Assembly: GCA_015265235.1 (NCBI GenBank)
Contig: JABZYJ010000047.1
Span: forward strand, 1-12,750
DNA: 12,750 bases
Direction: 5' to 3'
From: Selenomonas sp.
GTDB taxonomy: Bacteria; Bacillota; Negativicutes; Selenomonadales; Selenomonadaceae
In this document: one piece after another, positions 6,428 through 12,750 of the stretch
Layout of the letters: every line of letters begins with the position of its first letter
Numbering within the stretch: position 1 is the stretch's first letter
Program-made: the position numbers and the translations under genes
Notes under the pieces: generated by a model
What the model was told of the DNA's origin: nothing
The model's database searches: none
What the model saw: only the letters and a program-made list of their open reading frames with translations

Positions 6428-6628
6428 ATGGATTTTGAGGCACTGGTGAAAGCGAAGTTTGACGAGGCTTATGCGGCGACGGAGCATCCGAAGAAATTCT
6501 TCCTCACGGAGAACGGTCGTGGTGTTGTCGACGGCGGTGATATGTATAACGCTCTGCTCCACGATGTGCTCGATGTCGTTCAGCGTGCTGTTGTGGGTAT
6601 CCTGAAGGACAGCCATCACAATCACTAA
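6428..6628 (+). CDS. Small acidic protein of unknown function (66 residues)
   Basis: I do not recognise this protein. It begins MDFEALVKAKFDEAYAATE, then has FFLTENGRGVVDGGD (24-38) and a helical, amphipathic stretch MYNALLHDVLDVVQRAVVG (39-57). It ends in SHHNH, a histidine-rich tail. It has 11 acidic against 7 Lys/Arg residues, no signal peptide, no membrane segment and no cysteine. The gene is very likely real: AAGGAGG sits seven bases before ATG 6428, an extended -10 promoter precedes it, and a strong intrinsic terminator begins 17 bases after the stop, so it forms a complete one-gene unit. A cytoplasmic helical, perhaps oligomeric, protein is plausible. Metal binding by the tail is speculation. 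Confidence 0.78.
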   Translation: MDFEALVKAKFDEAYAATEHPKKFFLTENGRGVVDGGDMYNALLHDVLDVVQRAVVGILKDSHHNH

Positions 6629-6645
6629 GAACCGAAAGAATGTGG

Positions 6646-6674
6646 CCGCCGCACAGTTCAGTGCGGCGGTTTTT
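6646..6674 (+). terminator. Intrinsic terminator of the small-protein gene
   Basis: CCGCCGCAC (6646-6654) pairs perfectly with GTGCGGCGG (6661-6669) around a 6-base loop and is followed by TTTTT (6670-6674). The 9-bp GC-rich stem with a T-run is a textbook rho-independent terminator. Confidence 0.93.
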
Positions 6675-6712
6675 CTGTTGTCATTCCCGCAAATTATAAA
6701 TTCTCTCCCCCC

Positions 6713-6741
6713 TTTTCATCTGCTTCCAATTATGGTACAAT
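6713..6741 (+). promoter_or_regulatory. Possible promoter of the chemoreceptor gene
   Basis: TTTTCA (6713-6718) and TACAAT (6736-6741) are 17 bases apart, with TG one base before the -10 giving an extended -10. The leader would be about 120 bases and contains an inverted repeat ATAGTT-ATCA-AACTAT (6806-6821). A second AT-rich -10-like site (TATAAA, 6822-6827) lacks a good -35. No convincing flagellar sigma-28 promoter was seen. Confidence 0.5.
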
Positions 6742-6865
6742 ACCCGAAAATAGGCGATTTTTCCTATTCATACAGAGGATGAATGGAAAAGGACGCATTT
6801 TCGTTATAGTTATCAAACTATTATAAATACACGTTATTCTTTCGTGTTTCAGGGGAGGATGTACT

Positions 6866-8257
6866 ATGTTTTTTTCATCACGCAAGGATGCAGAGGCGCA
6901 AATTTCCACCTCTTCACCCGGGCATGGCGACGCCAAGGCGCTGGAAAAGTATCTGCATGATCTGATCGACGGCGGACTGACCACCCCCGCCCCGACCATC
7001 CGCAGTCCGGAGCTGCAGAACATCACGCGGCTCATTGCACAGTTCGCCCAAAAGCAGCGGGAGACGCTGACAGAGCTCTCCCTCGACATCAACAAGTCGG
7101 TCGCCGAGACGGTACACGCCTCTGTCCAGCTCAACGAACTGGCGCGCGAAAACCGCGCTGTCGAGACGAATGTCAAGGAGCTGGTCGACGTCGTATCCTC
7201 GATGGCAAATGACATCGTACATCTCGCAGAGGTCGTCTCCGAAACGGCAGATCAGACAGGTGCGGGCAAGGAATCAATGGCTCTCACGCAGACACGCATC
7301 CATGAGGTCGCCAAGGAGACGGATGCGGCACAGAGTGGGCTCACGGAGATGACACAGGATGTAGAGTCGCTCCATGAGCGCACAGCGAGCATTGACAACC
7401 TCGTCGTCACGGTCAACAGCATCGCGGAACAGACAAATCTGCTCGCACTCAACGCCTCCATCGAGGCAGCACGTGCCGGGGAGCATGGACGTGGCTTTGC
7501 TGTCGTCGCTGATGAGGTGCGCAAGCTCGCCGAACAATCCAAGAACTCCGTCGACGAGATCCGCGATCAGCTGACAAAGATCCGCACGGGGGTCGAGCAG
7601 ATCACGGGTGCATTCCAGCACATGGACAACTCCTTCCGTGCAAACGTCGATGCCGTTGAACAGGCATCCGACGAGACGGGAAAACTCACCTCCGTCTTTG
7701 ACACCATCAACCACACGATCGACGACCTCGCACCGCTCGCCCAGCGGCAGTCAGCGTCATTCCAAGAGATGAACGCGACACTGCAGTCCACTGTCAGCGA
7801 CGTGGTAAAGATGACCGAGGGCTCACGCACCTGCAACTATAGCATCTACGACTCGACACGCAAGGTCAACGACGTACGCATGAAGATCGGCGGTCTGAAG
7901 CTCGGCTTTGGACCAAAGGAGATGATCGACTTTGCCAAGACTGACCACATGGTCTGGGGCATGAAGATCCATCAGCTCATCTGGGGCAATATCGACCTCA
8001 AGGCGGCTGACGTTGAGAACCATGCAATCTGCCGCCTCGGAAAGTGGTACTTCTCCGAGGGCAAGGAGAAATATGGTCACATGCCCGAGTTCGAGAAACT
8101 CGGCGTCGCGCATGAGAAGTTCCACAAGCTCTGCGCCGCAACGATTACGGCGTATTACAATCACAAGACGGCTGAGGTGGATCAGAACCTACCCGAGATC
8201 CAGCGCATCTCCGACGAGGTGATCGGCTATCTCGACGCGATCAAGAAAAAAATATAA
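6866..8257 (+). CDS. Soluble methyl-accepting chemotaxis protein with C-terminal CZB zinc-binding domain
   Basis: This 463-residue chemoreceptor lacks any membrane segment and so should work in the cytoplasm. It signals to CheA/CheW and flagellar motors. Residues 1-60 are a short, partly helical head with no recognised sensor domain. A long coiled coil follows, with the highly conserved hairpin tip of receptor signalling domains at about 184-224 (EQTNLLALNASIEAARAGE, then GRGFAVVADEVRKLAEQS). Residues about 350-460 form a CZB domain. The expected 3-His/1-Cys zinc site is present: His361, Cys389 (in CRLGKWY), His416 and His420 (AHEKFH), with the same spacing pattern as characterised CZB proteins such as E. 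coli DgcZ. CZB receptors such as Helicobacter TlpD report on zinc or oxidants like hypochlorite. ATG 6866 has GGGGAGG seven bases upstream. It is a single gene ended by a strong terminator. Confidence 0.93.
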   Translation: MFFSSRKDAEAQISTSSPGHGDAKALEKYLHDLIDGGLTTPAPTIRSPELQNITRLIAQFAQKQRETLTELSLDINKSVAETVHASVQLNELARENRAVETNVKELVDVVSSMANDIVHLAEVVSETADQTGAGKESMALTQTRIHEVAKETDAAQSGLTEMTQDVESLHERTASIDNLVVTVNSIAEQTNLLALNASIEAARAGEHGRGFAVVADEVRKLAEQSKNSVDEIRDQLTKIRTGVEQITGAFQHMDNSFRANVDAVEQASDETGKLTSVFDTINHTIDDLAPLAQRQSASFQEMNATLQSTVSDVVKMTEGSRTCNYSIYDSTRKVNDVRMKIGGLKLGFGPKEMIDFAKTDHMVWGMKIHQLIWGNIDLKAADVENHAICRLGKWYFSEGKEKYGHMPEFEKLGVAHEKFHKLCAATITAYYNHKTAEVDQNLPEIQRISDEVIGYLDAIKKKI

Positions 8258-8266
8258 GTTAGTACG

Positions 8267-8317
8267 AAAAGAGAGCAGTAATGCGAAGATAGAATCCTCG
8301 CATTACTGCTCTCTTTT
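8267..8317. terminator. Bidirectional intrinsic terminator between chemoreceptor and sucrose hydrolase genes
   Basis: A perfect 20-bp inverted repeat (8267-8286 with 8298-8317) surrounds an 11-base loop. Each arm starts with AAAA and ends with TTTT, so it works as a stem plus T-run on both strands. It lies between two convergent genes, 9 bases after the chemoreceptor stop and 6 bases after the end of the sucrose operon. Confidence 0.95.
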
Positions 8318-8323
8318 GTATTG

Positions 8324-9775
8324 TCAGCCCTGCTCGTAGTGGAATGGCTCAAGCTCCCAGAGAACACCCGTAATCTGCTCCACATCCACATCGGAGAATA
8401 CACGCAGCGTCGGACGCACATCCTCCTCGGGGAAGATCGCAACGGTTGCTGCCTCCTCACCATACTGGAAGAATGCCTCGACAGCACTACGGTCAACGTA
8501 GATGCGCAAGGAAAGAGTATGATCGACGTAGAGCTTAAAGATGCGCGTACCGCGTCCCCCCTGCCGCATTTTCGTGCGGTCGATGGTCATGACCTGCTCC
8601 AGACGGTTGTAGCGGAACACCAATTTCTCCGCCCCATAGACCAACTCCAGCGCAACGGTGTAGGCCTCCCCCACCTCGATGTCGAGCAGCAGCTCTGTGA
8701 GGTCAAAGAGCTCTGTCTCGAAATGGCTCGTTTGCCCCGCCTCCAGTGTACGCTCTGTCTCGCGGTGGCGCAGTGCCTTCAGCTCATGTACCGGCTCGGA
8801 GAAGATATGCCCCTGACGCAGTGTCAGCACGCGCGGCAGCGTGAGGCTGTGCATCCAGCCCTCCGCGCGCGTCGGATAGTCGTCCTCACGATCAGGCATC
8901 CCCATCCAACCGATGAGAATATGCCGCCCCTCATGCGTCACGACCTGCGGTGCATAGAAGTCAAACCCGTGGTCGAGCTCCTTGAACCGCCCGTGCATGA
9001 GCATCTCCATCGCGTCCATGGACGCATGCCCTGCGATATAGCCGGACTGATAGAGATTCTGGCGGTCGTAGGCACGCGCGGGCACCCCCTGCGGACAGAA
9101 GAGCAGGACGTCATAATCCCCGAAGGAGAGGAGGTTCGGACACTCCCACATATAGCCAAAATCCTTCAGCTGTGTCTTCAGCTCGCCGCGGTACACCCAG
9201 CCGTCCGCCGTCTCGCGGTAGATGAGGACACAGCCGCGCTCATCCTCTGTCTGCGCCCCGATGATGAGATAGCGTACGCCGTCGCGCTCAAACAGATAGG
9301 GATCGCGAAAATGCGCCGTAAAGCCGGGCGGCGGCCCATCGATGATGATCTCCTCTTTTTTCACCATCCCCGTCGCCTTCGTATACGTACCGAAGCGCTG
9401 CACGGAGCTGCGATGGCCCTCCGCATCCTTCGCGTTGCAGGTGTAGAGGACGCGCAGCCGCCCGTCCTCCTCCGCAGCGCACCCCGAGTAACATCCGTCC
9501 TTATCATGTGCGTCGCTCGGCCACAGGGCGAGCTGGGGCACGCTGTAGGTACAGAAGTCACGTGTCTTCGTGTGTGCCCACGATTTATTTTTATGCGCAC
9601 AGCCGAAGGGATTCCACTGATAGAAAATATGCCAGCCATTGTGGTAGGCGAGCCCGTTCGGATCGTTGATCAGTCCGAATGGCATTTCGAGATGAAAGCG
9701 ATTGTGACGGCGATCGGTGAAGGGGAAGCCCTCCGCCAACCGTGCGTCGATGTCCCGCTTGTCAAAATTCTCCAC
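8324..9775 (-). CDS. Sucrose-6-phosphate hydrolase (GH32 invertase family)
   Basis: This enzyme splits sucrose 6-phosphate, made by the PTS permease encoded just upstream, into glucose 6-phosphate and fructose in the cytoplasm. It has the GH32 layout: a five-bladed propeller, then a beta-sandwich from roughly residue 350. Counting from this start, LINDPNG at 35-41 carries the nucleophile Asp38, FRDP at 156-159 carries the transition-state-stabilising Asp158, and WECPN at 210-214 holds the acid/base Glu211. The length (483) is usual for ScrB/SacA. The frame is open to a GTG at 9784 that overlaps the permease stop. The GTG at 9775 is preferred because GGAGGA lies about nine bases upstream, whereas it abuts the earlier GTG directly. 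Cotranscription and coupling with the permease gene are evident; a bidirectional terminator follows. Confidence 0.93.
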   Translation of the reverse strand: MENFDKRDIDARLAEGFPFTDRRHNRFHLEMPFGLINDPNGLAYHNGWHIFYQWNPFGCAHKNKSWAHTKTRDFCTYSVPQLALWPSDAHDKDGCYSGCAAEEDGRLRVLYTCNAKDAEGHRSSVQRFGTYTKATGMVKKEEIIIDGPPPGFTAHFRDPYLFERDGVRYLIIGAQTEDERGCVLIYRETADGWVYRGELKTQLKDFGYMWECPNLLSFGDYDVLLFCPQGVPARAYDRQNLYQSGYIAGHASMDAMEMLMHGRFKELDHGFDFYAPQVVTHEGRHILIGWMGMPDREDDYPTRAEGWMHSLTLPRVLTLRQGHIFSEPVHELKALRHRETERTLEAGQTSHFETELFDLTELLLDIEVGEAYTVALELVYGAEKLVFRYNRLEQVMTIDRTKMRQGGRGTRIFKLYVDHTLSLRIYVDRSAVEAFFQYGEEAATVAIFPEEDVRPTLRVFSDVDVEQITGVLWELEPFHYEQG

Positions 9776-9780
9776 AGCAC

Positions 9781-11646
9781 TCACTCCTCCGGGCGAAAGA
9801 CGACAAAGGTCAGACCAAAGGCGACGGCAAAGCCGATCACGTTGACGAGGATGTAGGCGGGCAGATGGTCAAGATAGAGCAGCGTCCCGGGCAGAACGGT
9901 GATCCCCATGCCCGTCCCCGCGAGATGCAGGAAGCCCGCCACTGCTCCCGCGCACGCCCCGCCGACCAGACCGCAGATAAACGGGCGCATAAAGCGCAGG
10001 TTAATGCCGAAGATCGCAGGCTCTGTGATGCCGAGGAAGGCAGGAACAGCCGAGGAAATATAGAGGGCACGCTTTTTTGCATCACGGGTACGCGCTGCGA
10101 CTGCAACGGCGGCACCGCCCTGTGCCACAATCGCACCGGTAATGATGGCGTTGAACGGGTCAACGCCTGTCGATGCGAGAAGCTGCACCTCAAGCGCGTT
10201 AAACACATGATGCACGCCGAACACGACGATCACCTGATGCAGACCACCGACGACAAAGCCGCCGATGCCGTACGGCAGCTCCAAAAAGGCACGTACCGCG
10301 CCAAAGACACCGATCTCAAGCGTGTGCATGATCGGTCCGATGATGAGGAGCCCGAGCAGCATCGAGACGAATAGCGTGAGGAACGGCGTGACAATGAGGT
10401 CAATGATGTCGGGCACAAAGGTCTTGAACCATTTCTGCAAACGCGCCGCAAAGATACCAAGCACGAGGGCGGGCAGAACCGAGCCCTGATAGCCGACCAC
10501 GGGAATCGGAATCCCGAAGATCTCCATTGAGAGAGGGACGGCATCCCCCGCCGCAATCGCGTAGGCGTTCGGCAGCTGCGGAGCGACGAGCATCAGACCG
10601 AGCACAATGCCGATGACCGGCGTACCGCCGAAGCGGTTCATCGTCGACCAGCAGACGAGCGCGGGCAGGAAGGCAAAGGCCGTATCTGTCAGGATCTGAC
10701 TCATGCGCAGGAGATTTTCGTTCATCTCGATGCCGAGACTCTGTGCCATCCCGCGCAGCCCCATGAAGAGTCCTGTCGCCACGAGCACGGGAATGATGGG
10801 GACAAAGACGTCGCCGAGGGTGCGTGAGACCTTCTGCAGCGGCGACATCTGCTCGTATGCCTCCTGCTTTCCGCTGCCCGCAGTCGAGCCAAGATTCGTC
10901 CCCGCGACGAAGGCGTCATAGACCTTGTCGACAAATCCCGTCCCGAGGATGATCTGATACTGGGCGGCGGCAAAGAACTGTCCCTTCACGCCGTCGATGT
11001 TCTCGATCGCCTTCTCGTCGATGCGCGTCTTGTCGTTGACGATCAGGCGCAGACGTGTCGCACAGTGCTCAGCACTGCGGACATTCCCCGTTCCGCCGAC
11101 ATACTTCCAGATCAGCTTGGCGACGCGCTCTTCCTTTGGCAGATTCGGGTCAATGTCGTCCTCTGCCGCCTCCTCTGCCGCAGCCGGTGCCTCCGCCGTG
11201 GCTTCTGCATTGTGAGAGGAAATTTCTGCCCCATCCGACGCCAACGTGATCGTCCCATAGTCTGCCGCATTGGTCACAAGGATGGGCGTCGTCGTCTCAT
11301 AGCCGGCCGCGCGGATGGCGGCGGGATCGAACTCGATCAGCAGCTGCCCCTTCTTCACCGTATCGCCCTGCGCCACATGCGCAGTAAAATGCATCCCCCC
11401 GAGCTTCACCGTATCCACGCCGACGTGGATGAGGATATCCACGCCATCTGCCCCGTGAATCCCAATGGCGTGCTTCGTCTCAAAGAGCACAGTTACCTCG
11501 CCGTCCACGGGAGAGACTACACGGCCCTTCGGATCGGCTACCGCCGCACCACGCCCCATTGCCCCGCTTGCAAAGGCAGGATCCGACACCTCCGACAGAG
11601 GGATCAATCGTCCCTGCAGAGGACTGTCCAAACGAATGTCCTTCAT
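9781..11646 (-). CDS. Sucrose-specific PTS permease, EIIA-EIIB-EIIC fusion
   Basis: This 621-residue protein takes up sucrose across the cytoplasmic membrane and phosphorylates it to sucrose 6-phosphate. The N-terminal third is a glucose-type EIIA domain (about 1-137): ETKHAIGI with His59 and ILIHVGVDTVKL with phospho-accepting His74. An Ala/Glu-rich flexible linker follows (about 140-168). Then comes EIIB (about 170-250) with phosphocysteine Cys195 in HCATRLR, and EIIC (about 270-618), with many hydrophobic segments and GITEP at 539-543. The EIIC resembles the sucrose branch, and the neighbouring hydrolase supports sucrose, though trehalose or a beta-glucoside cannot be excluded. The A-B-C order differs from the B-C-A order of, for example, Streptococcus mutans ScrA. 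ATG 11646 has AAGGGGG upstream. No ScrR-type regulator or fructokinase is adjacent. Confidence 0.9.
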   Translation of the reverse strand: MKDIRLDSPLQGRLIPLSEVSDPAFASGAMGRGAAVADPKGRVVSPVDGEVTVLFETKHAIGIHGADGVDILIHVGVDTVKLGGMHFTAHVAQGDTVKKGQLLIEFDPAAIRAAGYETTTPILVTNAADYGTITLASDGAEISSHNAEATAEAPAAAEEAAEDDIDPNLPKEERVAKLIWKYVGGTGNVRSAEHCATRLRLIVNDKTRIDEKAIENIDGVKGQFFAAAQYQIILGTGFVDKVYDAFVAGTNLGSTAGSGKQEAYEQMSPLQKVSRTLGDVFVPIIPVLVATGLFMGLRGMAQSLGIEMNENLLRMSQILTDTAFAFLPALVCWSTMNRFGGTPVIGIVLGLMLVAPQLPNAYAIAAGDAVPLSMEIFGIPIPVVGYQGSVLPALVLGIFAARLQKWFKTFVPDIIDLIVTPFLTLFVSMLLGLLIIGPIMHTLEIGVFGAVRAFLELPYGIGGFVVGGLHQVIVVFGVHHVFNALEVQLLASTGVDPFNAIITGAIVAQGGAAVAVAARTRDAKKRALYISSAVPAFLGITEPAIFGINLRFMRPFICGLVGGACAGAVAGFLHLAGTGMGITVLPGTLLYLDHLPAYILVNVIGFAVAFGLTFVVFRPEE

Positions 11647-11649
11647 ATA

Positions 11650-11683
11650 GTTTCCCCCTTATGGAAACGCCGATATATTCGGC
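11650..11683 (-). promoter_or_regulatory. Tandem hairpins in the sucrose operon leader, one covering the ribosome site
   Basis: Within the untranslated leader on the minus strand, GCCGA-ATATA-TCGGC (11683-11669) is followed immediately by GTTTCC-ATAAGGG-GGAAAC (11668-11650). The loop and right arm of the second stem contain the permease ribosome site (AAGGGGG). Folding could therefore restrain translation. It does not match the BglG/SacY antiterminator-binding consensus as I know it. A regulatory role is inference. Confidence 0.45.
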
Positions 11684-11725
11684 ACTTCCTTAGACCCCCG
11701 CGCCCCATGCGCATATCCTTCTAAA

Positions 11726-11754
11726 ATTTTACTAATTTTCCTTTTCATTGTCAA
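11726..11754 (-). promoter_or_regulatory. Promoter of the sucrose operon
   Basis: On the minus strand a consensus TTGACA (11754-11749) and TAAAAT (11731-11726) are separated by exactly 17 bases. Transcription would start near 11719 with a leader of about 70 bases. Its -35 lies 38 bases from the -35 of the divergent glucitol-type EIIA promoter, so the space between may be shared control DNA. Confidence 0.8.
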
Positions 11755-11770
11755 CGGAGACCGCCTAATC

Positions 11771-11788
11771 TCAGCATAATCAGCAAAA
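11771..11788. repeat. Tandem direct repeat between divergent PTS promoters
   Basis: Two adjacent 9-base copies, TCAGCATAA and TCAGCAAAA (8 of 9 identical), lie between the -35 elements of the sucrose operon and the EIIA gene. The position suits a regulator-binding site, but with only two short copies chance cannot be ruled out. Confidence 0.35.
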
Positions 11789-11792
11789 TTAT

Positions 11793-11821
11793 TTTACAAC
11801 CCAGAGGCCATGTGATAGAAT
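11793..11821 (+). promoter_or_regulatory. Promoter of the glucitol-type EIIA gene
   Basis: TTTACA (11793-11798) and TAGAAT (11816-11821) lie 17 bases apart, with TGA directly before the -10 (extended -10). The leader is about 38 bases and carries the GGGGAGGG ribosome site. Confidence 0.72.
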
Positions 11822-11865
11822 AACTATGGAAAGTTTTATTGTATACCATGGGGAGGGCATAAGAG

Positions 11866-12228
11866 ATGGCTGTAAAGTATGAAGTCAGTGTGACTGCCAT
11901 CGGCAAACTGGCGCGCAAATTCCTCGAGACCAACAGCAGCATCATTCTGCTGGACGAGGGAGCACACCCCAATCTCGCCGAGATGGTCATTGAGCACACA
12001 TCAGGCGATCTGAAGAGCGACATCACCGTCGGAGATACGCTGACGCTTGGAAAGCAGAAATATAAGGTCACACGCGTCGGTGAGAACGCGAATGACACGA
12101 TCCGCGACAGCGGACACTGCACGCTGCTCTTTAACACAACAGGCTCCATGCCGGGGCAGATCGAGCTGGAGGGTGGTCCCGTTCCTCCGATCTCGGTTGG
12201 GATGAAGTTTTCCTTCTCCGGGAAATAA
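11866..12228 (+). CDS. PTS glucitol/sorbitol-type EIIA protein
   Basis: This 120-residue cytoplasmic protein matches the single-domain EIIA of the glucitol/sorbitol PTS (SrlB/GutA family), which passes phosphate from HPr to the cognate EIIB. Family features run the whole length: KYEVSVTAIGKLARKFL at the N-terminus, HPNLAEMVIEHTSGDLK with His44 aligning to the phosphorylated histidine (His43) of E. coli SrlB, ITVGDTLTLG, VTRVGENANDTIRDSGHCTL (67-86), and PGQIELEGG near the end. ATG 11866 has GGGGAGGG upstream. No glucitol EIIB, EIIC, dehydrogenase or regulator gene is next to it, and it is enclosed by its own promoter and terminator. It is thus an orphan EIIA here, possibly serving a distant permease or a regulatory role. 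Confidence 0.9.
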   Translation: MAVKYEVSVTAIGKLARKFLETNSSIILLDEGAHPNLAEMVIEHTSGDLKSDITVGDTLTLGKQKYKVTRVGENANDTIRDSGHCTLLFNTTGSMPGQIELEGGPVPPISVGMKFSFSGK

Positions 12229-12244
12229 TACAATAGAGTTTGTG

Positions 12245-12280
12245 AGAGCCAGATCAACCGCGATGCACTCTGGCTCTTTT
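12245..12280 (+). terminator. Intrinsic terminator after the EIIA gene
   Basis: AGAGCCAGA (12245-12253) pairs perfectly with TCTGGCTCT (12269-12277) around a 15-base loop and runs into TTTT (12277-12280). It ends the EIIA transcript before the flavodoxin-like lipoprotein gene, for which no clear separate promoter was seen. Confidence 0.85.
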
Positions 12281-12307
12281 CTGTACGCATAATGAAGGAG
12301 AATATCC

Positions 12308-12750
12308 ATGAAAAAAATACTCGCCGTATTGCTTGCCGCGCTGCTTCTTCTCACGCTCGGCTGCGGGAGTAAAAATACGGCAGTTGACGATGCAGAGGAA
12401 GAGCATGCTGCCCTCGATCTGTCCCAGCCACTGAAGCCCCCCGCTTCCTTTGAAGGAAAACGCGTGCTCGTCGCATTCTTCTCGCGCGCAGGGGAAAACC
12501 ACGAAGTCGGCTACGTCGAAAAGGGAAACACGGCGCTTCTTGCTGAGCAGCTTGCAGCGCTTATCCATGCGGATGCCACGTTCGAGATACAGACTGTCAT
12601 CCCCTACCCCATAGACCTCAAGGAGATGACAGAGGTGGCAAAGCAGGAGCAAGCCAAACAGGCACGTCCTCTGCTCGCATCAAAGGTCGATGATATGGCA
12701 CAGTACGACATCATCTACCTCGGCTATCCGACTTGGTATCAGGATCTTCC
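12308..12750 (+). CDS. Flavodoxin-like lipoprotein (partial, 5' end)
   Basis: The window holds the first 147 residues. A lipoprotein signal peptide (MKKILAVLLAALLLLTLGC) ends in the lipobox LTLGC with Cys19 as the lipid-attachment residue. A charged spacer (about 20-50) follows, then a flavodoxin fold beginning KRVLVAFFSRAGENHEVGY (51-69), the FMN-phosphate loop region followed by GNTALLAEQLAAL. Later it has YDIIYLGYPTW, an FMN-contacting strand and loop. This is the Flavodoxin_4 type, usually annotated as a secreted or surface flavodoxin, and it should be held on the outer face of the membrane where it could carry electrons via FMN. ATG 12308 has AAGGAG seven bases upstream. The C-terminal part lies beyond the right edge. 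The redox partner is unknown. Confidence 0.85.
   Translation, partial: MKKILAVLLAALLLLTLGCGSKNTAVDDAEEEHAALDLSQPLKPPASFEGKRVLVAFFSRAGENHEVGYVEKGNTALLAEQLAALIHADATFEIQTVIPYPIDLKEMTEVAKQEQAKQARPLLASKVDDMAQYDIIYLGYPTWYQDL

Noticed and set aside
6742..6770. A flagellar sigma-28 promoter before the chemoreceptor gene
   Set aside because: GGCGATTT only loosely recalls the -10 consensus, and no TAAA-type -35 stands at the right distance.
8321..9856. A 511-codon open frame on the plus strand
   Set aside because: It lies exactly opposite the GH32 gene, whose motifs are complete. Its translation is rich in Arg, His and Leu without family features, as expected for the antisense of GC-rich coding DNA.
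9742..10374. A 210-codon plus-strand open frame opposite the permease
   Set aside because: It crosses the permease/hydrolase junction antisense, with no promoter, ribosome site or recognisable domain.
12254..12652. A 132-codon minus-strand open frame at the right end
   Set aside because: It is antisense to the flavodoxin-like lipoprotein, which has a lipobox, ribosome site and recognisable fold.

Overview
The window looks like chromosomal DNA of an anaerobic Negativicute, most likely Selenomonas or a close relative. This rests on inference: GC-rich coding DNA between AT-rich spacers, strong AGGAGG-type ribosome sites with several TTG/GTG starts, and Firmicute-style gene order in a gene set that fits a motile, sugar-fermenting, fumarate-using anaerobe. 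No rRNA, tRNA, CRISPR array, transposase or phage gene was found, and nothing points to recent transfer.

Region 1 (1-677): the 5' end of a class I fumarate hydratase alpha-subunit gene, minus strand and cut by the left edge, with a clear promoter and a long AT-rich upstream spacer holding a strong hairpin.

Region 2 (678-5221): a minus-strand run of seven genes behind a promoter at about 5200. In transcription order they are glutamate racemase (murI), a YbgC-type hotdog thioesterase, an unrecognised membrane-anchored protein, a CofE-like (F420-0:glutamate ligase family) protein, RNase PH (rph), an ITPase/RdgB-type pyrophosphatase and a YfcE/YsnB-type metallophosphoesterase. The outer genes match the Bacillus subtilis order racE-gerM-rph-ysnA-ysnB. 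Here the three-gene block of thioesterase, membrane protein and CofE-like protein sits where gerM lies. That block is the least understood part of the window.

Region 3 (5275-8317): three separately transcribed plus-strand genes. They are a membrane-anchored polysaccharide deacetylase, a 66-residue acidic protein of unknown function with its own promoter and terminator, and a soluble chemoreceptor with a C-terminal zinc-binding CZB domain. This last gene ends in a perfect 20-bp bidirectional terminator shared with the convergent sucrose operon.

Region 4 (8324-11754): a minus-strand sucrose operon. A PTS permease with the domain order EIIA-EIIB-EIIC imports and phosphorylates sucrose, and a translationally linked GH32 sucrose-6-phosphate hydrolase splits the product. 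No regulator or fructokinase lies beside it, but the mRNA leader carries two adjacent hairpins, one covering the ribosome site.

Region 5 (11793-12750): divergent from the sucrose operon, a lone glucitol/sorbitol-type EIIA gene with its own promoter and terminator, then the start of a flavodoxin-like lipoprotein gene cut by the right edge.
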